Of a stretch of 64,000 nucleotides of DNA, positions 36,437-45,970 are shown piece by piece. Every line of letters starts with the position of its first letter. Position 1 is the stretch's first letter. Below the pieces are notes generated by a model. The model did not search any database and had not been told where the DNA came from. It was given only the letters and a program-made list of their open reading frames with translations. A program made the position numbers and the translations under genes. The DNA is from Alteromonas naphthalenivorans (GTDB lineage: Bacteria; Pseudomonadota; Gammaproteobacteria; Enterobacterales; Alteromonadaceae): positions 248,001 to 312,000 of the forward strand of contig NC_015554.1 in assembly GCF_000213655.1 (NCBI RefSeq). The letters run 5' to 3'.

Positions 36437-38131
36437 TCATGATGATTTTTGGACAGTGGCTAGGCGTTGCAAATAGGCCACCAGTAAGGGAATAGGGCGG
36501 CCGGTAGCCGAATTGGCAGTACCATATTTAAATGCGGTACCAGCCACATCCATATGAGCCCAAGAAAAATTTTTAGCGAAGCGGGACAAAAAGCAGCCTG
36601 CGGTAATCATACCTGGTGAGTTTTTCCCTGCGTTTGTCATATCGGCATGAGAAGAGGCTATAGCGTCTTGATATTCGGGCCATAATGGAAATGGCCAAAT
36701 TGGATCTTGGGCGTGTTCACCAGCCTTAATTAGTGCTTGTTCTAGTGGGCGGGAATTACTCATTACACTGCTGCATTGGTACCCCAAAGCAGTAATAGCA
36801 GCGCCGGTTAGCGTTGCTATATCTATGACTGAGTGGGGGGCGAAACGCTCACTGTAACTTAGTGCATCGCACATTAGCATGCGCCCTTCAGCATCTGTGC
36901 TTATCACTTCAACGGTTTGTTTTGAGTGGGTAGTAATAATATCGCCGGGCCGGTATGCATTACCGCCAATACTGTTTTCAGCGGTAGCCAATATTCCAAT
37001 AATGTTAATGTTTAAGCCGAGTTCTGCAACCGCTTTTATTACTCCAAGTACGCACGCTGCACCTGCCATGTCGTAAATCATGTGGTGCATATCTCCTCCT
37101 CTTTTTAAGGTGATGCCGCCCGAATCAAATGTTACACCTTTCCCTATTAAGACTACCGGCTTGGTATTTTTGGCGTCATTGCTTTGCGTAGCGCCATTTC
37201 CTGAATAACGAATCACCGGCATAGAAGCAGGAAATGCCGATGCGCGATTTACTGCCAAATAGGCATTCATACCTAGCGATTCCAATGTATCTTGATCGAT
37301 AATCTCGGTAGTAATTTTAGAATACGCATCCGCGAGTATTGTCGCCTGGTCGGCCAAATAAACTGGGGTACATAAATTCGCTGGCATGTGAGACAAATCT
37401 CGCGCTAAGCCCATACCATTTGCTAGTGCGGCCTCATAATTAACGCAGGCCAGTAGTGCATCTGAGGTATTGTCCGATGCTAGCGCAGAGTCTCCATTAA
37501 GTGCTTCGACTGAAGCTTCATTTAACGCCTTATCTAAAACTAGGTTAGCTGCCACGTCTGTTGACGATACTTGTATGTTTAAGCTAGGCATTACGTTAGA
37601 TAACAAGTGAGGGGAAGATTTATATCCTTTAAATTGATAGCAACAAAAATGAATAGCTCGCAATAACTGGCGAACCAGCGATATACCTAGCTCTCTCTGT
37701 TTGCTTGCGCTGTGCATAGTGAGGGAAGTAGTGTGGCTGATAGCACTGTAAGTCGTTCCCCAAGGCAGTACCAAAGTGATTGTTGCCGCCTTTAACGAAA
37801 GCGCGTACTTAAACATATCAACAAATAGCTTACGTGTGCCGTGAGAAGCTGAAGGATGATCAAAACTAAGGCTGATATTCTCTTCTAAATTACCCGCTCC
37901 CCATATAAGCCATCGTTTTGCCGCGGTCTCTACAGGCCGGTGAAGTAACACCTTTTGGCCTTGCGAGCCTACAAATTCTTCATCATTAAATATCTGCTGA
38001 ATAAATGCTTGAGTGCTATGTGGCATGTTTTCAATGGTGGGTTGTATATCGGTGGGTGAGCAAAGCCATATTACGCAATCGGCGACTACTTCGTGTAAGT
38101 TGCGGTGAGGTGCTAATGTTACGTTTGTCAT
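36437..38131 (-). CDS. M17 leucyl aminopeptidase-like protein
   Basis: 564 residues. The C-terminal catalytic domain has M17 metal motifs: [28 protein letters not shown] and [14 protein letters not shown], with the bicarbonate-site Arg in EGR. The N-terminal 200 residues are divergent. It overlaps the ABC permease gene by 4 bases and ends just before the pqqA promoter. M17 peptidases remove N-terminal residues in the cytoplasm. Placement between a PQQ-associated exporter and pqqA suggests a role in trimming or recycling PqqA-derived peptides, though this is inference. Confidence 0.88.
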   Translation of the reverse strand: MTNVTLAPHRNLHEVVADCVIWLCSPTDIQPTIENMPHSTQAFIQQIFNDEEFVGSQGQKVLLHRPVETAAKRWLIWGAGNLEENISLSFDHPSASHGTRKLFVDMFKYALSLKAATITLVLPWGTTYSAISHTTSLTMHSASKQRELGISLVRQLLRAIHFCCYQFKGYKSSPHLLSNVMPSLNIQVSSTDVAANLVLDKALNEASVEALNGDSALASDNTSDALLACVNYEAALANGMGLARDLSHMPANLCTPVYLADQATILADAYSKITTEIIDQDTLESLGMNAYLAVNRASAFPASMPVIRYSGNGATQSNDAKNTKPVVLIGKGVTFDSGGITLKRGGDMHHMIYDMAGAACVLGVIKAVAELGLNINIIGILATAENSIGGNAYRPGDIITTHSKQTVEVISTDAEGRMLMCDALSYSERFAPHSVIDIATLTGAAITALGYQCSSVMSNSRPLEQALIKAGEHAQDPIWPFPLWPEYQDAIASSHADMTNAGKNSPGMITAGCFLSRFAKNFSWAHMDVAGTAFKYGTANSATGRPIPLLVAYLQRLATVQKSS

Positions 38132-39033
38132 GGGCGCCCTTGTTGGTTTGCTTTTATGCGCTGTTTTTTCCCATCGCTCTTATTTCCAATCCCTTTATTT
38201 CCAGCCCCCTTATTTCCAGCTCCACTGTTTCCAGAGTTTCCAGAGCTGGAAGTTGAAAAGCTAGCAGCAGGTTTTGGCCTAAAGCTTCTTACGGCGAAGG
38301 TAAAGGTAATTAGAGTGAGCACAAGTACAATCACTAGCTCTTTTGCTGCAAGCTTTTCATACAAGCCAAAGCGCAGTAGCTCAACACCACTGGTAAAAGG
38401 ATTAAAGGCGCACACTTTATACAGCCATTCGCTTGCTTCTTGCATTTTCCACAATGGATAAAGCGCACTTGAAAGGAAAAACATTGGAAAGATAACGAAG
38501 TTCATCACACCAGCAAAGTTCTCTAATTGCTTAATGGAATTCGCCAGCAATAAGCCCAGCGAGCCAAGAAAAATAGACAGTAATGCAATGATAGGAAGCG
38601 CGTAGACATAACCCATTAAGGGCAACTGCACATCAACAAGTAAGGCAAAGCAAAAGAATAAATAAACCTGTATTGCTGAAACCAGTGTGTTGGCCACCAA
38701 TTTACTACAAAGCAGAAATGAACGGGGTACTGGGCTCATTAACAGTACCTTCATGCTGCCCATTTCTCGGTCGTAAACCATAGACAGCGAGCTTTGCATA
38801 CTGTTAAACAACACAATCATGGCGGCTAACCCTGGTACAATGTATTCCTCATACAGAATGTAAGTCTCGTAGGGCGGTATCATAGAAAGCCCTAGCGCTG
38901 AACGAAATCCCGCGGCAAACACAAATAGCCATAGCAAGGGGCGAACCAGCGCACTTAACAGCCGAGAACGTTGCTGCCAAAATTTCAGCATTTCTCGGTT
39001 TAATACGCCTACAAAACAGCGCCAGTACATCAT
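38128..39033 (-). CDS. PQQ-associated ABC-2 type permease (PedC-like)
   Basis: 301 residues with about six membrane helices and the ABC-2 permease pattern (YIVPGLAAMIVLFNSMQSSL, then EMGSMKVLLMSPVPRSFLL). It is the membrane partner of the ATPase gene upstream. The C-terminal tail (about 255-301) is low complexity, with repeats of A-G-N-K-G encoded by repeated CCTTATTTCCAG-type units on the + strand. Such ABC sets accompany quinoprotein alcohol oxidation loci in many proteobacteria; the substrate is not known. Confidence 0.88.
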   Translation of the reverse strand: MMYWRCFVGVLNREMLKFWQQRSRLLSALVRPLLWLFVFAAGFRSALGLSMIPPYETYILYEEYIVPGLAAMIVLFNSMQSSLSMVYDREMGSMKVLLMSPVPRSFLLCSKLVANTLVSAIQVYLFFCFALLVDVQLPLMGYVYALPIIALLSIFLGSLGLLLANSIKQLENFAGVMNFVIFPMFFLSSALYPLWKMQEASEWLYKVCAFNPFTSGVELLRFGLYEKLAAKELVIVLVLTLITFTFAVRSFRPKPAASFSTSSSGNSGNSGAGNKGAGNKGIGNKSDGKKQRIKANQQGRP

Positions 39034-39084
39034 GCCGGAACCTTAGTCTGTGTAATTTGCTTGCACTTATAGAGGGTATTGATA

Positions 39085-39804
39085 TTAGTTTGCACGAGTT
39101 AATACATCCCAAAGCTGATGAATATCCGAGACCTGATGTTTAGTAAGCAGCGCCGAGCAAATATCTCGTTCTACTAATTGCCCATTTAGTAATATGGCGA
39201 GGGGATCCGTCGGCGATACTTCTTCAAATAGGTGAGTAGCCCACAGCACAGTCACGCCTTGTTTCACTGCTAAGTCATGAACCACCGAATGAATTAACCG
39301 CCGAGAAGCAATATCTAACCCTACGGTGGGTTCATCGAGTAATAAGGTACTAGGTTGGTGAATAAGGCATCTTGCCAGCTCAACACGACGGCGGTGGCCA
39401 CCATTTAAATAACGGATTTTAGTGTTCAGGCGGTCGCTAAGATCAAGTTTCGTCAATAAATCAGTAATACGTGAAATTGATTTGTCTGGGGCGAGTCCGT
39501 GAAGCGAGGCAAAATAGGCTAAGTTTTGCTTTACGGTAAGGTCGATATCTAGCGTACTTTGCTGAAACACCACGCCGAGATTTTTCATAATCGAAGCGCG
39601 GTTTTTTGTTATCGGCTTGCCATTAAATAAAATATTTCCTTGGCCAATTCGTTGTAACCCTGTGAGCAACCCAAATAGGCTACTTTTACCTGCGCCATTA
39701 GGGCCAAGTAAAATATTAAAGCCCGGTTTAAGGGTCAGTGAAATTTCATCAAGGGCTGCTACTTTGCCGTAAGTGTGGGTAACCCCTTGGATATCTATTT
39801 CCAT
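39085..39804 (-). CDS. PQQ-associated ABC transporter ATPase
   Basis: 239 residues with Walker A LLGPNGAGKSS, Q-loop (VVFQQS), a signature in the variant form LNGGHRRRVELARC, Walker B TLLLDEPTVGLD and the switch His (WATHLFEE). It overlaps the beta-propeller gene by 10 bases and is followed by the permease. It belongs to the ABC-2 exporter ATPases found beside quinoprotein dehydrogenase genes. Confidence 0.92.
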   Translation of the reverse strand: MEIDIQGVTHTYGKVAALDEISLTLKPGFNILLGPNGAGKSSLFGLLTGLQRIGQGNILFNGKPITKNRASIMKNLGVVFQQSTLDIDLTVKQNLAYFASLHGLAPDKSISRITDLLTKLDLSDRLNTKIRYLNGGHRRRVELARCLIHQPSTLLLDEPTVGLDIASRRLIHSVVHDLAVKQGVTVLWATHLFEEVSPTDPLAILLNGQLVERDICSALLTKHQVSDIHQLWDVLTRAN

Positions 39805-40775
39805 TTAACGGCAATTCCCCATGGGTAACGTCCCACCTTAATCGTTTTTTCAACATCGAGAGTTTCAGTATTAATAACCGACACGTCGCCGCTTACCCCG
39901 TTTGTGGTGAGTAATAGTGACTGGTCTTGGTTAAAGGCTAATTGCCACACGCGCCGTCCTACAACTATGTATTTCTCTATTTCAAACGTACTAGTGTTTA
40001 CCACAGCAACGCGATTTGCGGGGCCTAGGGCGACAAACGCGTAAGGGGAGTCTTTCATCAGCAATATACCAACGGGTTGTATTTTGTCGCGGTACACGCC
40101 TTTAACTGCAAAAGATAAGGTATGCGCTTTTTGTTTGGTTTGAGTATCAAATATGGTGACTGTGCCGCCAAGTTCAGAGCTTACCCAAAGGTACTTATCG
40201 TCAGCAGTAAAGTGAGCGTCTCGCGGGCGAGCATCTACTAAGCTGTTAGCAATGTTCTCGTGGGTGTTGGTGTCTATCCAGTGCACCATGTTTGTTGTTT
40301 CTGAAGTAACCACCATCATGCGGCCGTCATGGCTTACCGCTAACCCTTCAGGTTCAACCCCTACATCTATTTGTGCAATTACCTGGCTGGTGGGAATATC
40401 AATAACGGTGAGCAGAGCATCATCTTCATTGGCGGTGTAAATAGTAGTGCCATTTGGGTGCAGGGCTATGGTTTCAGGATCTTCACCTGACGGTAAATCA
40501 CCGACAATAGTATGGGTGTCTAAATCGATAATTTGAATGCGATCGGAATCCGAGGCGCAAATGTAAGCATGGGCTTGGTCAGCGCTTAGTATAAAGCCCC
40601 TTGGTCGCTCACCAATGTCTAATGTGTCGGTGACTTCAAACGTATTCATATCAATGACTGATAGGGTATTGTCTTTTTCATTGGTTACATATGCCTGTGG
40701 CATAGCACTTACACTTAGGCTAGTAGCCCACAAACTTAGTAACCAAATACTAGTAACTACAAATTGCGTTCTCAT
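39795..40775 (-). CDS. PQQ-associated YVTN beta-propeller protein
   Basis: 326 residues with a signal peptide (VVTSIWLLSLWATSLSVSA) and about seven YVTN-type blades (AYVTNEKDNTLSVID, TIYTANEDDALLTVID, LLLTTNGVSGDVSVINTETL). It matches the beta-propeller group linked to PQQ-dependent catabolism. The protein should be periplasmic and overlaps its neighbours on both sides (4 and 10 bases), so it is part of the ABC operon. Its role is unknown; PQQ or protein binding is possible. Confidence 0.9.
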   Translation of the reverse strand: MRTQFVVTSIWLLSLWATSLSVSAMPQAYVTNEKDNTLSVIDMNTFEVTDTLDIGERPRGFILSADQAHAYICASDSDRIQIIDLDTHTIVGDLPSGEDPETIALHPNGTTIYTANEDDALLTVIDIPTSQVIAQIDVGVEPEGLAVSHDGRMMVVTSETTNMVHWIDTNTHENIANSLVDARPRDAHFTADDKYLWVSSELGGTVTIFDTQTKQKAHTLSFAVKGVYRDKIQPVGILLMKDSPYAFVALGPANRVAVVNTSTFEIEKYIVVGRRVWQLAFNQDQSLLLTTNGVSGDVSVINTETLDVEKTIKVGRYPWGIAVKWK

Positions 40776-42013
40776 AGGGCGTCCTTACAAGTAGTGGTGG
40801 CATCACCTAGGGTGTCTAGTTCATCGCGTTGGTGTAAAAAGCCAGGCAGGGGGGCGTGGATCACTAGCGCTTCTTCGTGTGCTAGAGACACAGGCTGGCG
40901 AAGTTGGCGGGTGCCTTTTCTAAAGGTGAGTTGCCTACCTTGATACGCTGCAATACTGAGTTGGTCATCTACTAATGCGTTAAATAATTTTGTACCTGTA
41001 ACAGGCTCATGGGTATCAGAATCATTGTTTTCACTTCGCTGCAATGCGGTCGATATGGCGATAATGGCTGCATAAGCAGCAAAGTCTACGTCATTCATAT
41101 TGCGCGAAAACTTTTCCTTAAAACGATTTTGCAGCTGCCTTGCGCCCCATTGCTCATGAGTAAAATGCCACCCTAATGGTTTCAAACCTGCCGACCCTAT
41201 AATGGGCACAATAAGGTGGGTATTAAAGGGTAAGCTGTAGGCATACTGACCTTGGGTGTCGGCAGCAAAAATAGCGTCGTAAGGTTTCTTAGTCCGAGTA
41301 AAAAGGGGAATTTCAGAAAATGCAGAGCGTCGTAAATCAAAACTTGCCTGCCATATTTTCTCTTCAACAATATTTAACTTAAATTTCTTCGCGGTACGTA
41401 AAAACGCGTCTAAGTAAGCCTGATCACTTTCATGGGAGCCGCGCAAGGTAAGCACAGAGCTCAAACGCTTAGTTCTAAGCCACTGACCAAGCGCATCGGT
41501 TTTCATTTGGTAGCTAGGGTAGGTGTGCAGTACGTTAAGTTCGCAGTGCTGTTGACGAAAAGCATCCTTGCCACTGGCTACATTCACCACTAATGCGCTG
41601 GGGTTAATAGACACTACCGAACGAACGGCTTTTTCATATTGAGCGTCTGGGCTATCGATAAGCACCACAGAGGTATTGGCAATCACATCGGTAGCCGCTG
41701 AGTCAAAAGCGTCAAGGCGGGCAAGCGACAGCGAATAGCCCAAAAATTTTCCTGTAATATTGGCATCTTCAATGCCAATTTCGGCACCCGCAATTCCTTC
41801 GTCATTAGGACGGGTTAAATACGAAGGCGTTCCTGCGGGGGGAGGGCGCTCCACGTTAATATAGACAATGTTCGTAGTGCTAGGTTGGGCTTCAGCTTGC
41901 CCTACATATTTATTTTCTGGCTGACTCCCCGATTGGGCATGAACATTGGCATGCAAGGCCGATACGCTTATCAATAGGATTGATACTCCTATCCATATTT
42001 TTACTTTTTCCAT
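40772..42013 (-). CDS. PQQ-associated ABC substrate-binding protein
   Basis: 413 residues from the ATG at 42013, chosen because a signal peptide follows (KIWIGVSILLISVSALHANV), while the upstream in-frame ATG (42121) would place charged residues before it and overlap the promoter box. It has the branched-chain amino acid receptor-like fold (GAEIGIEDANITGKFLGY, then YDAIFAADTQGQYAYSLPF) seen in binding proteins of quinoprotein loci. First gene of the minus-strand ABC operon. Confidence 0.85.
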   Translation of the reverse strand: MEKVKIWIGVSILLISVSALHANVHAQSGSQPENKYVGQAEAQPSTTNIVYINVERPPPAGTPSYLTRPNDEGIAGAEIGIEDANITGKFLGYSLSLARLDAFDSAATDVIANTSVVLIDSPDAQYEKAVRSVVSINPSALVVNVASGKDAFRQQHCELNVLHTYPSYQMKTDALGQWLRTKRLSSVLTLRGSHESDQAYLDAFLRTAKKFKLNIVEEKIWQASFDLRRSAFSEIPLFTRTKKPYDAIFAADTQGQYAYSLPFNTHLIVPIIGSAGLKPLGWHFTHEQWGARQLQNRFKEKFSRNMNDVDFAAYAAIIAISTALQRSENNDSDTHEPVTGTKLFNALVDDQLSIAAYQGRQLTFRKGTRQLRQPVSLAHEEALVIHAPLPGFLHQRDELDTLGDATTTCKDAL

Positions 42014-42120
42014 GAACCAGCGAAGGGCTTTTCTCACACTTCTTTTCACACTTTTTTTAAAAGTGTGCCTTTTGTCAGTCGCGATACAAAAAGGGTATAT
42101 GGCATTATTCCCGAATAACA

Positions 42121-42136
42121 TCCCCCTAAAGGAGGA
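42121..42136. promoter_or_regulatory. PQQ-regulon box between divergent binding-protein genes
   Basis: TCCCCC-TAAA-GGAGGA differs from the consensus at one base. It lies 107 bases from the start of the minus-strand ABC operon and 84 bases from the start of the plus-strand XoxJ-like gene, so it could serve both. Confidence 0.6.
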
Positions 42137-42220
42137 ATGCTATGGCGCTAAAGTAGCATTCGTGAATGCCTGTCTGCGCATTAGTATTGAAAGTACTTAG
42201 CGTCAAGAGAGTTTCTTGTA

Positions 42221-43120
42221 GTGACTTGTTTGCGAACCTTTTATTTTATTCCTTTCATACTTTTAAGTTTTTTAAGCTTGAATGTATTAAGCACCAGTGT
42301 TTTTGCTCGGTCTTTTGATGACATTATCGAAAGTAAGAAGATTAATATCGCGGTTTATAATGACTACCCACCTTACTCATACATGGAAGCGGGTTCAGCG
42401 AAAGGAATAGATGTTGATATAGCTAAAGAAATTGCTGCTAAATTCAATGTGGAATTAGTGTTAACTTGGATGACCCCCGGGGAAACAACGGAAGACGATT
42501 TTCGTAATTTTTTATGGAAGGGGCACATTATTCACAAAGTAAAAGCTGACTTAATGATGCGTGCTCCCTACGACCGTTCTTTTTCCCAAAAACGTGATGA
42601 TATTGGCTTATTAGCGAATGAGTTAGTTCATATGTTCGCACCGTATCAACAAGAAAGCTGGCAGATAATTCACAACACAGAACAGTTGCCAGAGGTAGAG
42701 ACCATGGCAATGTTTCAATACCATACCATTGGTGCTGAAATAGACAGTATTCCTCATTTTTACCTCACCTCGGCCTTTGGCGGAAGGTTACGAGATAACA
42801 CCTCTCAGTATGCTAGCAATGAACTTGCCATCGATGCCATGAAAAAAGGTGATGTTGATGCGGTAATGGGCCTTCGAACACAAATTAGCTATTTGTCTCA
42901 GTTTCTTGATAACACAAAATTCAAACTCGCTAGCAACGCGTTTCCTCTTATAGGAAAACAGAAGTGGGATTTAGGTATAGCCGCGCACAACGACTACCGA
43001 ACCCTAGCGTATGAAGTTGGCGATGTAATTACCGAGATGGTACTGACCGAAAAAATGGCGCACATTTTTAGTCAGTATCATGCCGCCTATGAAATGCCAG
43101 ATTATTATGCTGTTGAGTAA
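42221..43120 (+). CDS. XoxJ/MoxJ-like substrate-binding protein
   Basis: 299 residues, GTG start, signal peptide ending LSTSVFARS, then a family 3 solute-binding fold (INIAVYNDYPPYSYMEAGSA, then KGIDVDIAKEIAAKF) with the MMRAPYDRSFSQKRDDIGLL block typical of quinoprotein dehydrogenase-associated binding proteins. XoxJ/MoxJ proteins help activate or assemble periplasmic quinoprotein dehydrogenases. It sits directly upstream of the alcohol dehydrogenase gene, as xoxJ sits near xoxF. Confidence 0.87.
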   Translation: MTCLRTFYFIPFILLSFLSLNVLSTSVFARSFDDIIESKKINIAVYNDYPPYSYMEAGSAKGIDVDIAKEIAAKFNVELVLTWMTPGETTEDDFRNFLWKGHIIHKVKADLMMRAPYDRSFSQKRDDIGLLANELVHMFAPYQQESWQIIHNTEQLPEVETMAMFQYHTIGAEIDSIPHFYLTSAFGGRLRDNTSQYASNELAIDAMKKGDVDAVMGLRTQISYLSQFLDNTKFKLASNAFPLIGKQKWDLGIAAHNDYRTLAYEVGDVITEMVLTEKMAHIFSQYHAAYEMPDYYAVE

Positions 43121-43182
43121 TGCCGGCGAGCAATGCTATTGCAATAGCTCCACTTTTATTAGGCACATTTCCTGTTAATTCC

Positions 43183-43198
43183 TCCTCCTAAAGGAGGG
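43183..43198. promoter_or_regulatory. PQQ-regulon box upstream of alcohol dehydrogenase
   Basis: TCCTCC-TAAA-GGAGGG, nearly the perfect inverted repeat (15 of 16), ends 112 bases before the start codon. Confidence 0.65.
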
Positions 43199-43310
43199 GA
43201 CAATTCACTCAGCCGTTCCATAGGCACGCCCATCGGGCACCGCTATTCTAATTCTATCGAATAGTCTGAAAATCAGACACATTCATGGCCAATACGCATT
43301 AGGAAACGTT

Positions 43311-45098
43311 ATGAATAAACAACTACCACTAAAAAGAATTGCCTTAGCTTTATTGGTTTGTGCGGGGGCAATTTCCCCCGTTCAAGCTAACGTGACCGAC
43401 AAAGATATACAAAACGACCAAGCCACTACTGACGATATCGTATCGTATGGCATGGGATTACGCGCGCAGCGCTATAGCCCACTATCTGCAATTAACAAAG
43501 ACACCATTGAAGAAATTCGCCCAGTTTGGGCATTTTCGCTTGGTGGCGAAAAACAGCGGGGCCAAGAGTCTCAGCCTATGGTAAAAGATGGCGTTATGTA
43601 TGTGACGGGTTCTTACTCTCGCGTATGGGCCATTAATGCGATGACTGGCGAAGAACTCTGGCAGTACGAAGCTCGTTTGCCCGATGGTATTATGCCTTGT
43701 TGTGATGTGATTAATCGCGGCGTAGCCTTGTACGATAATTTGGTCATATTCGGCACCCTTGATGCCAAACTGGTAGCCCTTGATAAAGATACGGGCAAAA
43801 CCGTATGGAAGAAAAAAGTAGAAGACTACAAGGCTGGTTACTCCATTACTGCCGCGCCTATTATTATTGATGGTATGGTGATAACGGGTAACTCGGGTGG
43901 TGAATTTGGTGTAGTAGGAAAGGTATACGCCTTTGATGCTAAAACTGGCAAACAGATTTGGGTTAGACCTACTGTTGAAGGCCACATGGGTTATATGTGG
44001 AAAGACGGTGAAAAAACCGAGAATGGTATTTCTGGCGGCGGGGCGGGTAAAACTTGGCCTGCAGATTTATGGAAAACTGGCGGTGCTGCAACCTGGCTAG
44101 GCGGCACTTATGATGCTGATACAGGGCTGTTATTCTTTGGTACAGGTAACCCATCACCTTGGAACTCTCACCTTCGCCCTGGCGATAACTACTTCTCTTC
44201 ATCTCGTTTAGCGATTAACCCTAAAACGGGAAAAATTGTATGGCACTTTCAAACTACGCCACACGATGGCTGGGATTTCGATGGTGTAAACGAGCTTATA
44301 TCGTTTGATTATGAAGAGGCAGGTAAAACGGTGAAGGCCGCTGCCACTGCAGATAGAAACGGCTTCTTTTATGTATTGAACCGTGAAGATGGTGATTTCA
44401 TTCGAGGCTTCCCGTTTGTAGATAAGCTAACGTGGGCCAAAGGCCTAGATGAGAATGGCCGCCCACTTTACATTGACGAAACGCGTCCTGGTAATCCGTC
44501 ACTTTCAGACGATGGTAAAAAAGGCGCACAGGTTGTCGCTCGTCCTGCTTTCTTAGGTGGAAAAAACTGGATGCCTATGGCGTATTCACCTGATACGGGT
44601 TTGTTCTATGTACCTTCCAACGAATGGGAAATGGATATTTGGAACGAAACCACCTCATATAAAAAGGGCGCTGCTTACTTAGGTGCTGGCTTTACTATCA
44701 AATCTGTCAATGAAGACTTTATAGGTGTACTTCGCGCCATTGACCCTAAAACCGGTAAAGAAGTATGGCGTTATAACAACTATGCGCCACTATGGGGTGG
44801 GGTAATGACTACAGGCGGCGGTCTAGTATGGACAGGCAACCCAGAAGGTTACCTAATGGCCTTTGACGATAAAACCGGAAAGATGGTTTATAAGTTCCAA
44901 ACCGGCTCAGGCATTGTAGGGTCGCCAGTAACTTGGGAGATGGAAGGCGAGCAATATGTGTCTGTGTTGTCTGGCTGGGGCGGTGCAGTGCCTTTATGGG
45001 GCGGCGAAGTTGCTAAGCGGGTTAAGCACCTAAACCAAGGTGGTACGGTGTGGACGTTTAAATTACCAAAGCGTTATGAACAAGTGGCTAAGAACTAA
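43311..45098 (+). CDS. PQQ-dependent alcohol dehydrogenase, lanthanide-type signature
   Basis: 595 residues with a signal peptide ending SPVQA and the eight-bladed quinoprotein propeller. Seen: vicinal cysteines C130-C131 (IMPCCDV) forming the ring over PQQ, the metal ligands Glu in NSGGEFG and Asn in GTGNPSPWN, and D322-F-D324 in [11 protein letters not shown]. In calcium enzymes the second Asp is Ala (MxaF) or Ser (ExaA); Asp there marks lanthanide-dependent XoxF and PedH/ExaF. It should oxidise alcohols in the periplasm and pass electrons to the PedF-type cytochrome downstream. AGGAAA precedes the ATG and a strong terminator follows. Confidence 0.93.
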   Translation: MNKQLPLKRIALALLVCAGAISPVQANVTDKDIQNDQATTDDIVSYGMGLRAQRYSPLSAINKDTIEEIRPVWAFSLGGEKQRGQESQPMVKDGVMYVTGSYSRVWAINAMTGEELWQYEARLPDGIMPCCDVINRGVALYDNLVIFGTLDAKLVALDKDTGKTVWKKKVEDYKAGYSITAAPIIIDGMVITGNSGGEFGVVGKVYAFDAKTGKQIWVRPTVEGHMGYMWKDGEKTENGISGGGAGKTWPADLWKTGGAATWLGGTYDADTGLLFFGTGNPSPWNSHLRPGDNYFSSSRLAINPKTGKIVWHFQTTPHDGWDFDGVNELISFDYEEAGKTVKAAATADRNGFFYVLNREDGDFIRGFPFVDKLTWAKGLDENGRPLYIDETRPGNPSLSDDGKKGAQVVARPAFLGGKNWMPMAYSPDTGLFYVPSNEWEMDIWNETTSYKKGAAYLGAGFTIKSVNEDFIGVLRAIDPKTGKEVWRYNNYAPLWGGVMTTGGGLVWTGNPEGYLMAFDDKTGKMVYKFQTGSGIVGSPVTWEMEGEQYVSVLSGWGGAVPLWGGEVAKRVKHLNQGGTVWTFKLPKRYEQVAKN

Positions 45099-45118
45099 TT
45101 TGTTTTAAATACGATAGA

Positions 45119-45149
45119 AGCCGATACCTTTGTAGGTATCGGCTTTTTT
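45119..45149 (+). terminator. terminator after alcohol dehydrogenase
   Basis: AGCCGATACC and GGTATCGGCT form a perfect 10-bp stem around TTTGTA, followed by TTTTT. A textbook intrinsic terminator. Confidence 0.92.
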
Positions 45150-45168
45150 ATATCTGAAATAGCCTTTA

Positions 45169-45184
45169 TCCTCCCAAAGGAGGA
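45169..45184. promoter_or_regulatory. PQQ-regulon box upstream of cytochrome c
   Basis: TCCTCC-CAAA-GGAGGA has perfect 6-base arms and ends 78 bases before the cytochrome start. Confidence 0.65.
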
Positions 45185-45262
45185 GCCTTTCAAAACCAAA
45201 GTAGAGTTACCCCAATTATCACATTCAGTATAATTTTTTCATCAGCTTGAGAGGATGTATGA

Positions 45263-45763
45263 ATGATGAAAGTAAAAGTATCTCTTTTAATTACAACGCT
45301 TTTTCTGGCCTTAACGGCGCACAAGTTAGCAGCACATGGCAACGTGACGCCACAAGGCGCTGACAGCTCTGAAATGCAAAAAATTACCGATGGTGATGAG
45401 TCTGAAGATGGCTGGGTGTTTGAAAACCCTTATCGTAATTTAGATGAAGAAACTCACAAGAAGGTGTATGAATTTGGCGAGTCAGCCTACTCAAATAACT
45501 GTGCCGTTTGTCATGGTCTTCATGCGCAGTCAGGTGGCATAAACCCAGATTTACGTTTGCTCGACCCCGAAAGTATGGAAGACGATGAATGGTATGTAGA
45601 GCGCCTTCGTTTTGGATCATCAAAAGGCATGCCTGCGTTAGGCGGAATTCCAGAAGGGCAGTCTGAACCCATTTTAGATCAAGAGACACTATGGGCCATA
45701 AAAACCTATGTAGAGGCTCGTAGAATAGTAGCAATTGAAGAAGGTGAAATTGAAGTAGACTAA
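45263..45763 (+). CDS. pedF: cytochrome c-550, PedF type
   Basis: 166 residues with a signal peptide (VSLLITTLFLALTAHKLAA), the HGNVTPQG mature start typical of PedF, a single haem site CAVCH (C80-C83-H84) and a likely Met ligand in KGMPALGG (M123). It should accept electrons from the quinoprotein dehydrogenase in the periplasm and feed a terminal oxidase. It has its own promoter box and terminator. GAGAGG precedes the ATG. The symbol is assigned by family resemblance. Confidence 0.88.
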   Translation: MMKVKVSLLITTLFLALTAHKLAAHGNVTPQGADSSEMQKITDGDESEDGWVFENPYRNLDEETHKKVYEFGESAYSNNCAVCHGLHAQSGGINPDLRLLDPESMEDDEWYVERLRFGSSKGMPALGGIPEGQSEPILDQETLWAIKTYVEARRIVAIEEGEIEVD

Positions 45764-45781
45764 CTATATTCCCGTTTTGTC

Positions 45782-45811
45782 GGCCGGGTCGAGAAATCGC
45801 CCGGCTTTTTT
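45782..45811 (+). terminator. terminator after cytochrome c
   Basis: GCCGGG and CCCGGC stem with a loop of about 11 bases followed by TTTTTTA, directly downstream of the cytochrome gene. Confidence 0.85.
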
Positions 45812-45970
45812 ATAGGCCAACTATTTTTCAAAAAGTGAAAGTAGACAAATCACACCCACTTATCAAAATAAACGCCTTACATTATTTCAAATAAATCTGT
45901 GCAGAATTAGGTGTTTGCAGCTATTCTTTGGGTAGTTCATTGGACGAAACGACTTATTTTTAGGCCCTAA

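Noticed and set aside
42014..42121. Upstream ATG for the PQQ-associated binding protein
   Set aside because: It would place charged residues before the signal peptide and overlap the promoter box; the ATG at 42013 fits better.
43264..43278. GTCTGA/TCAGAC hairpin in the dehydrogenase leader as a riboswitch
   Set aside because: A single short stem without conserved flanking structure; too little to support a riboswitch.
43482..43985. 167-residue minus-strand ORF inside the alcohol dehydrogenase gene
   Set aside because: It is a shadow of a strongly supported gene and has no family resemblance.
45384..45734. 116-residue minus-strand ORF across the cytochrome gene
   Set aside because: Antisense shadow of a clear cytochrome c.
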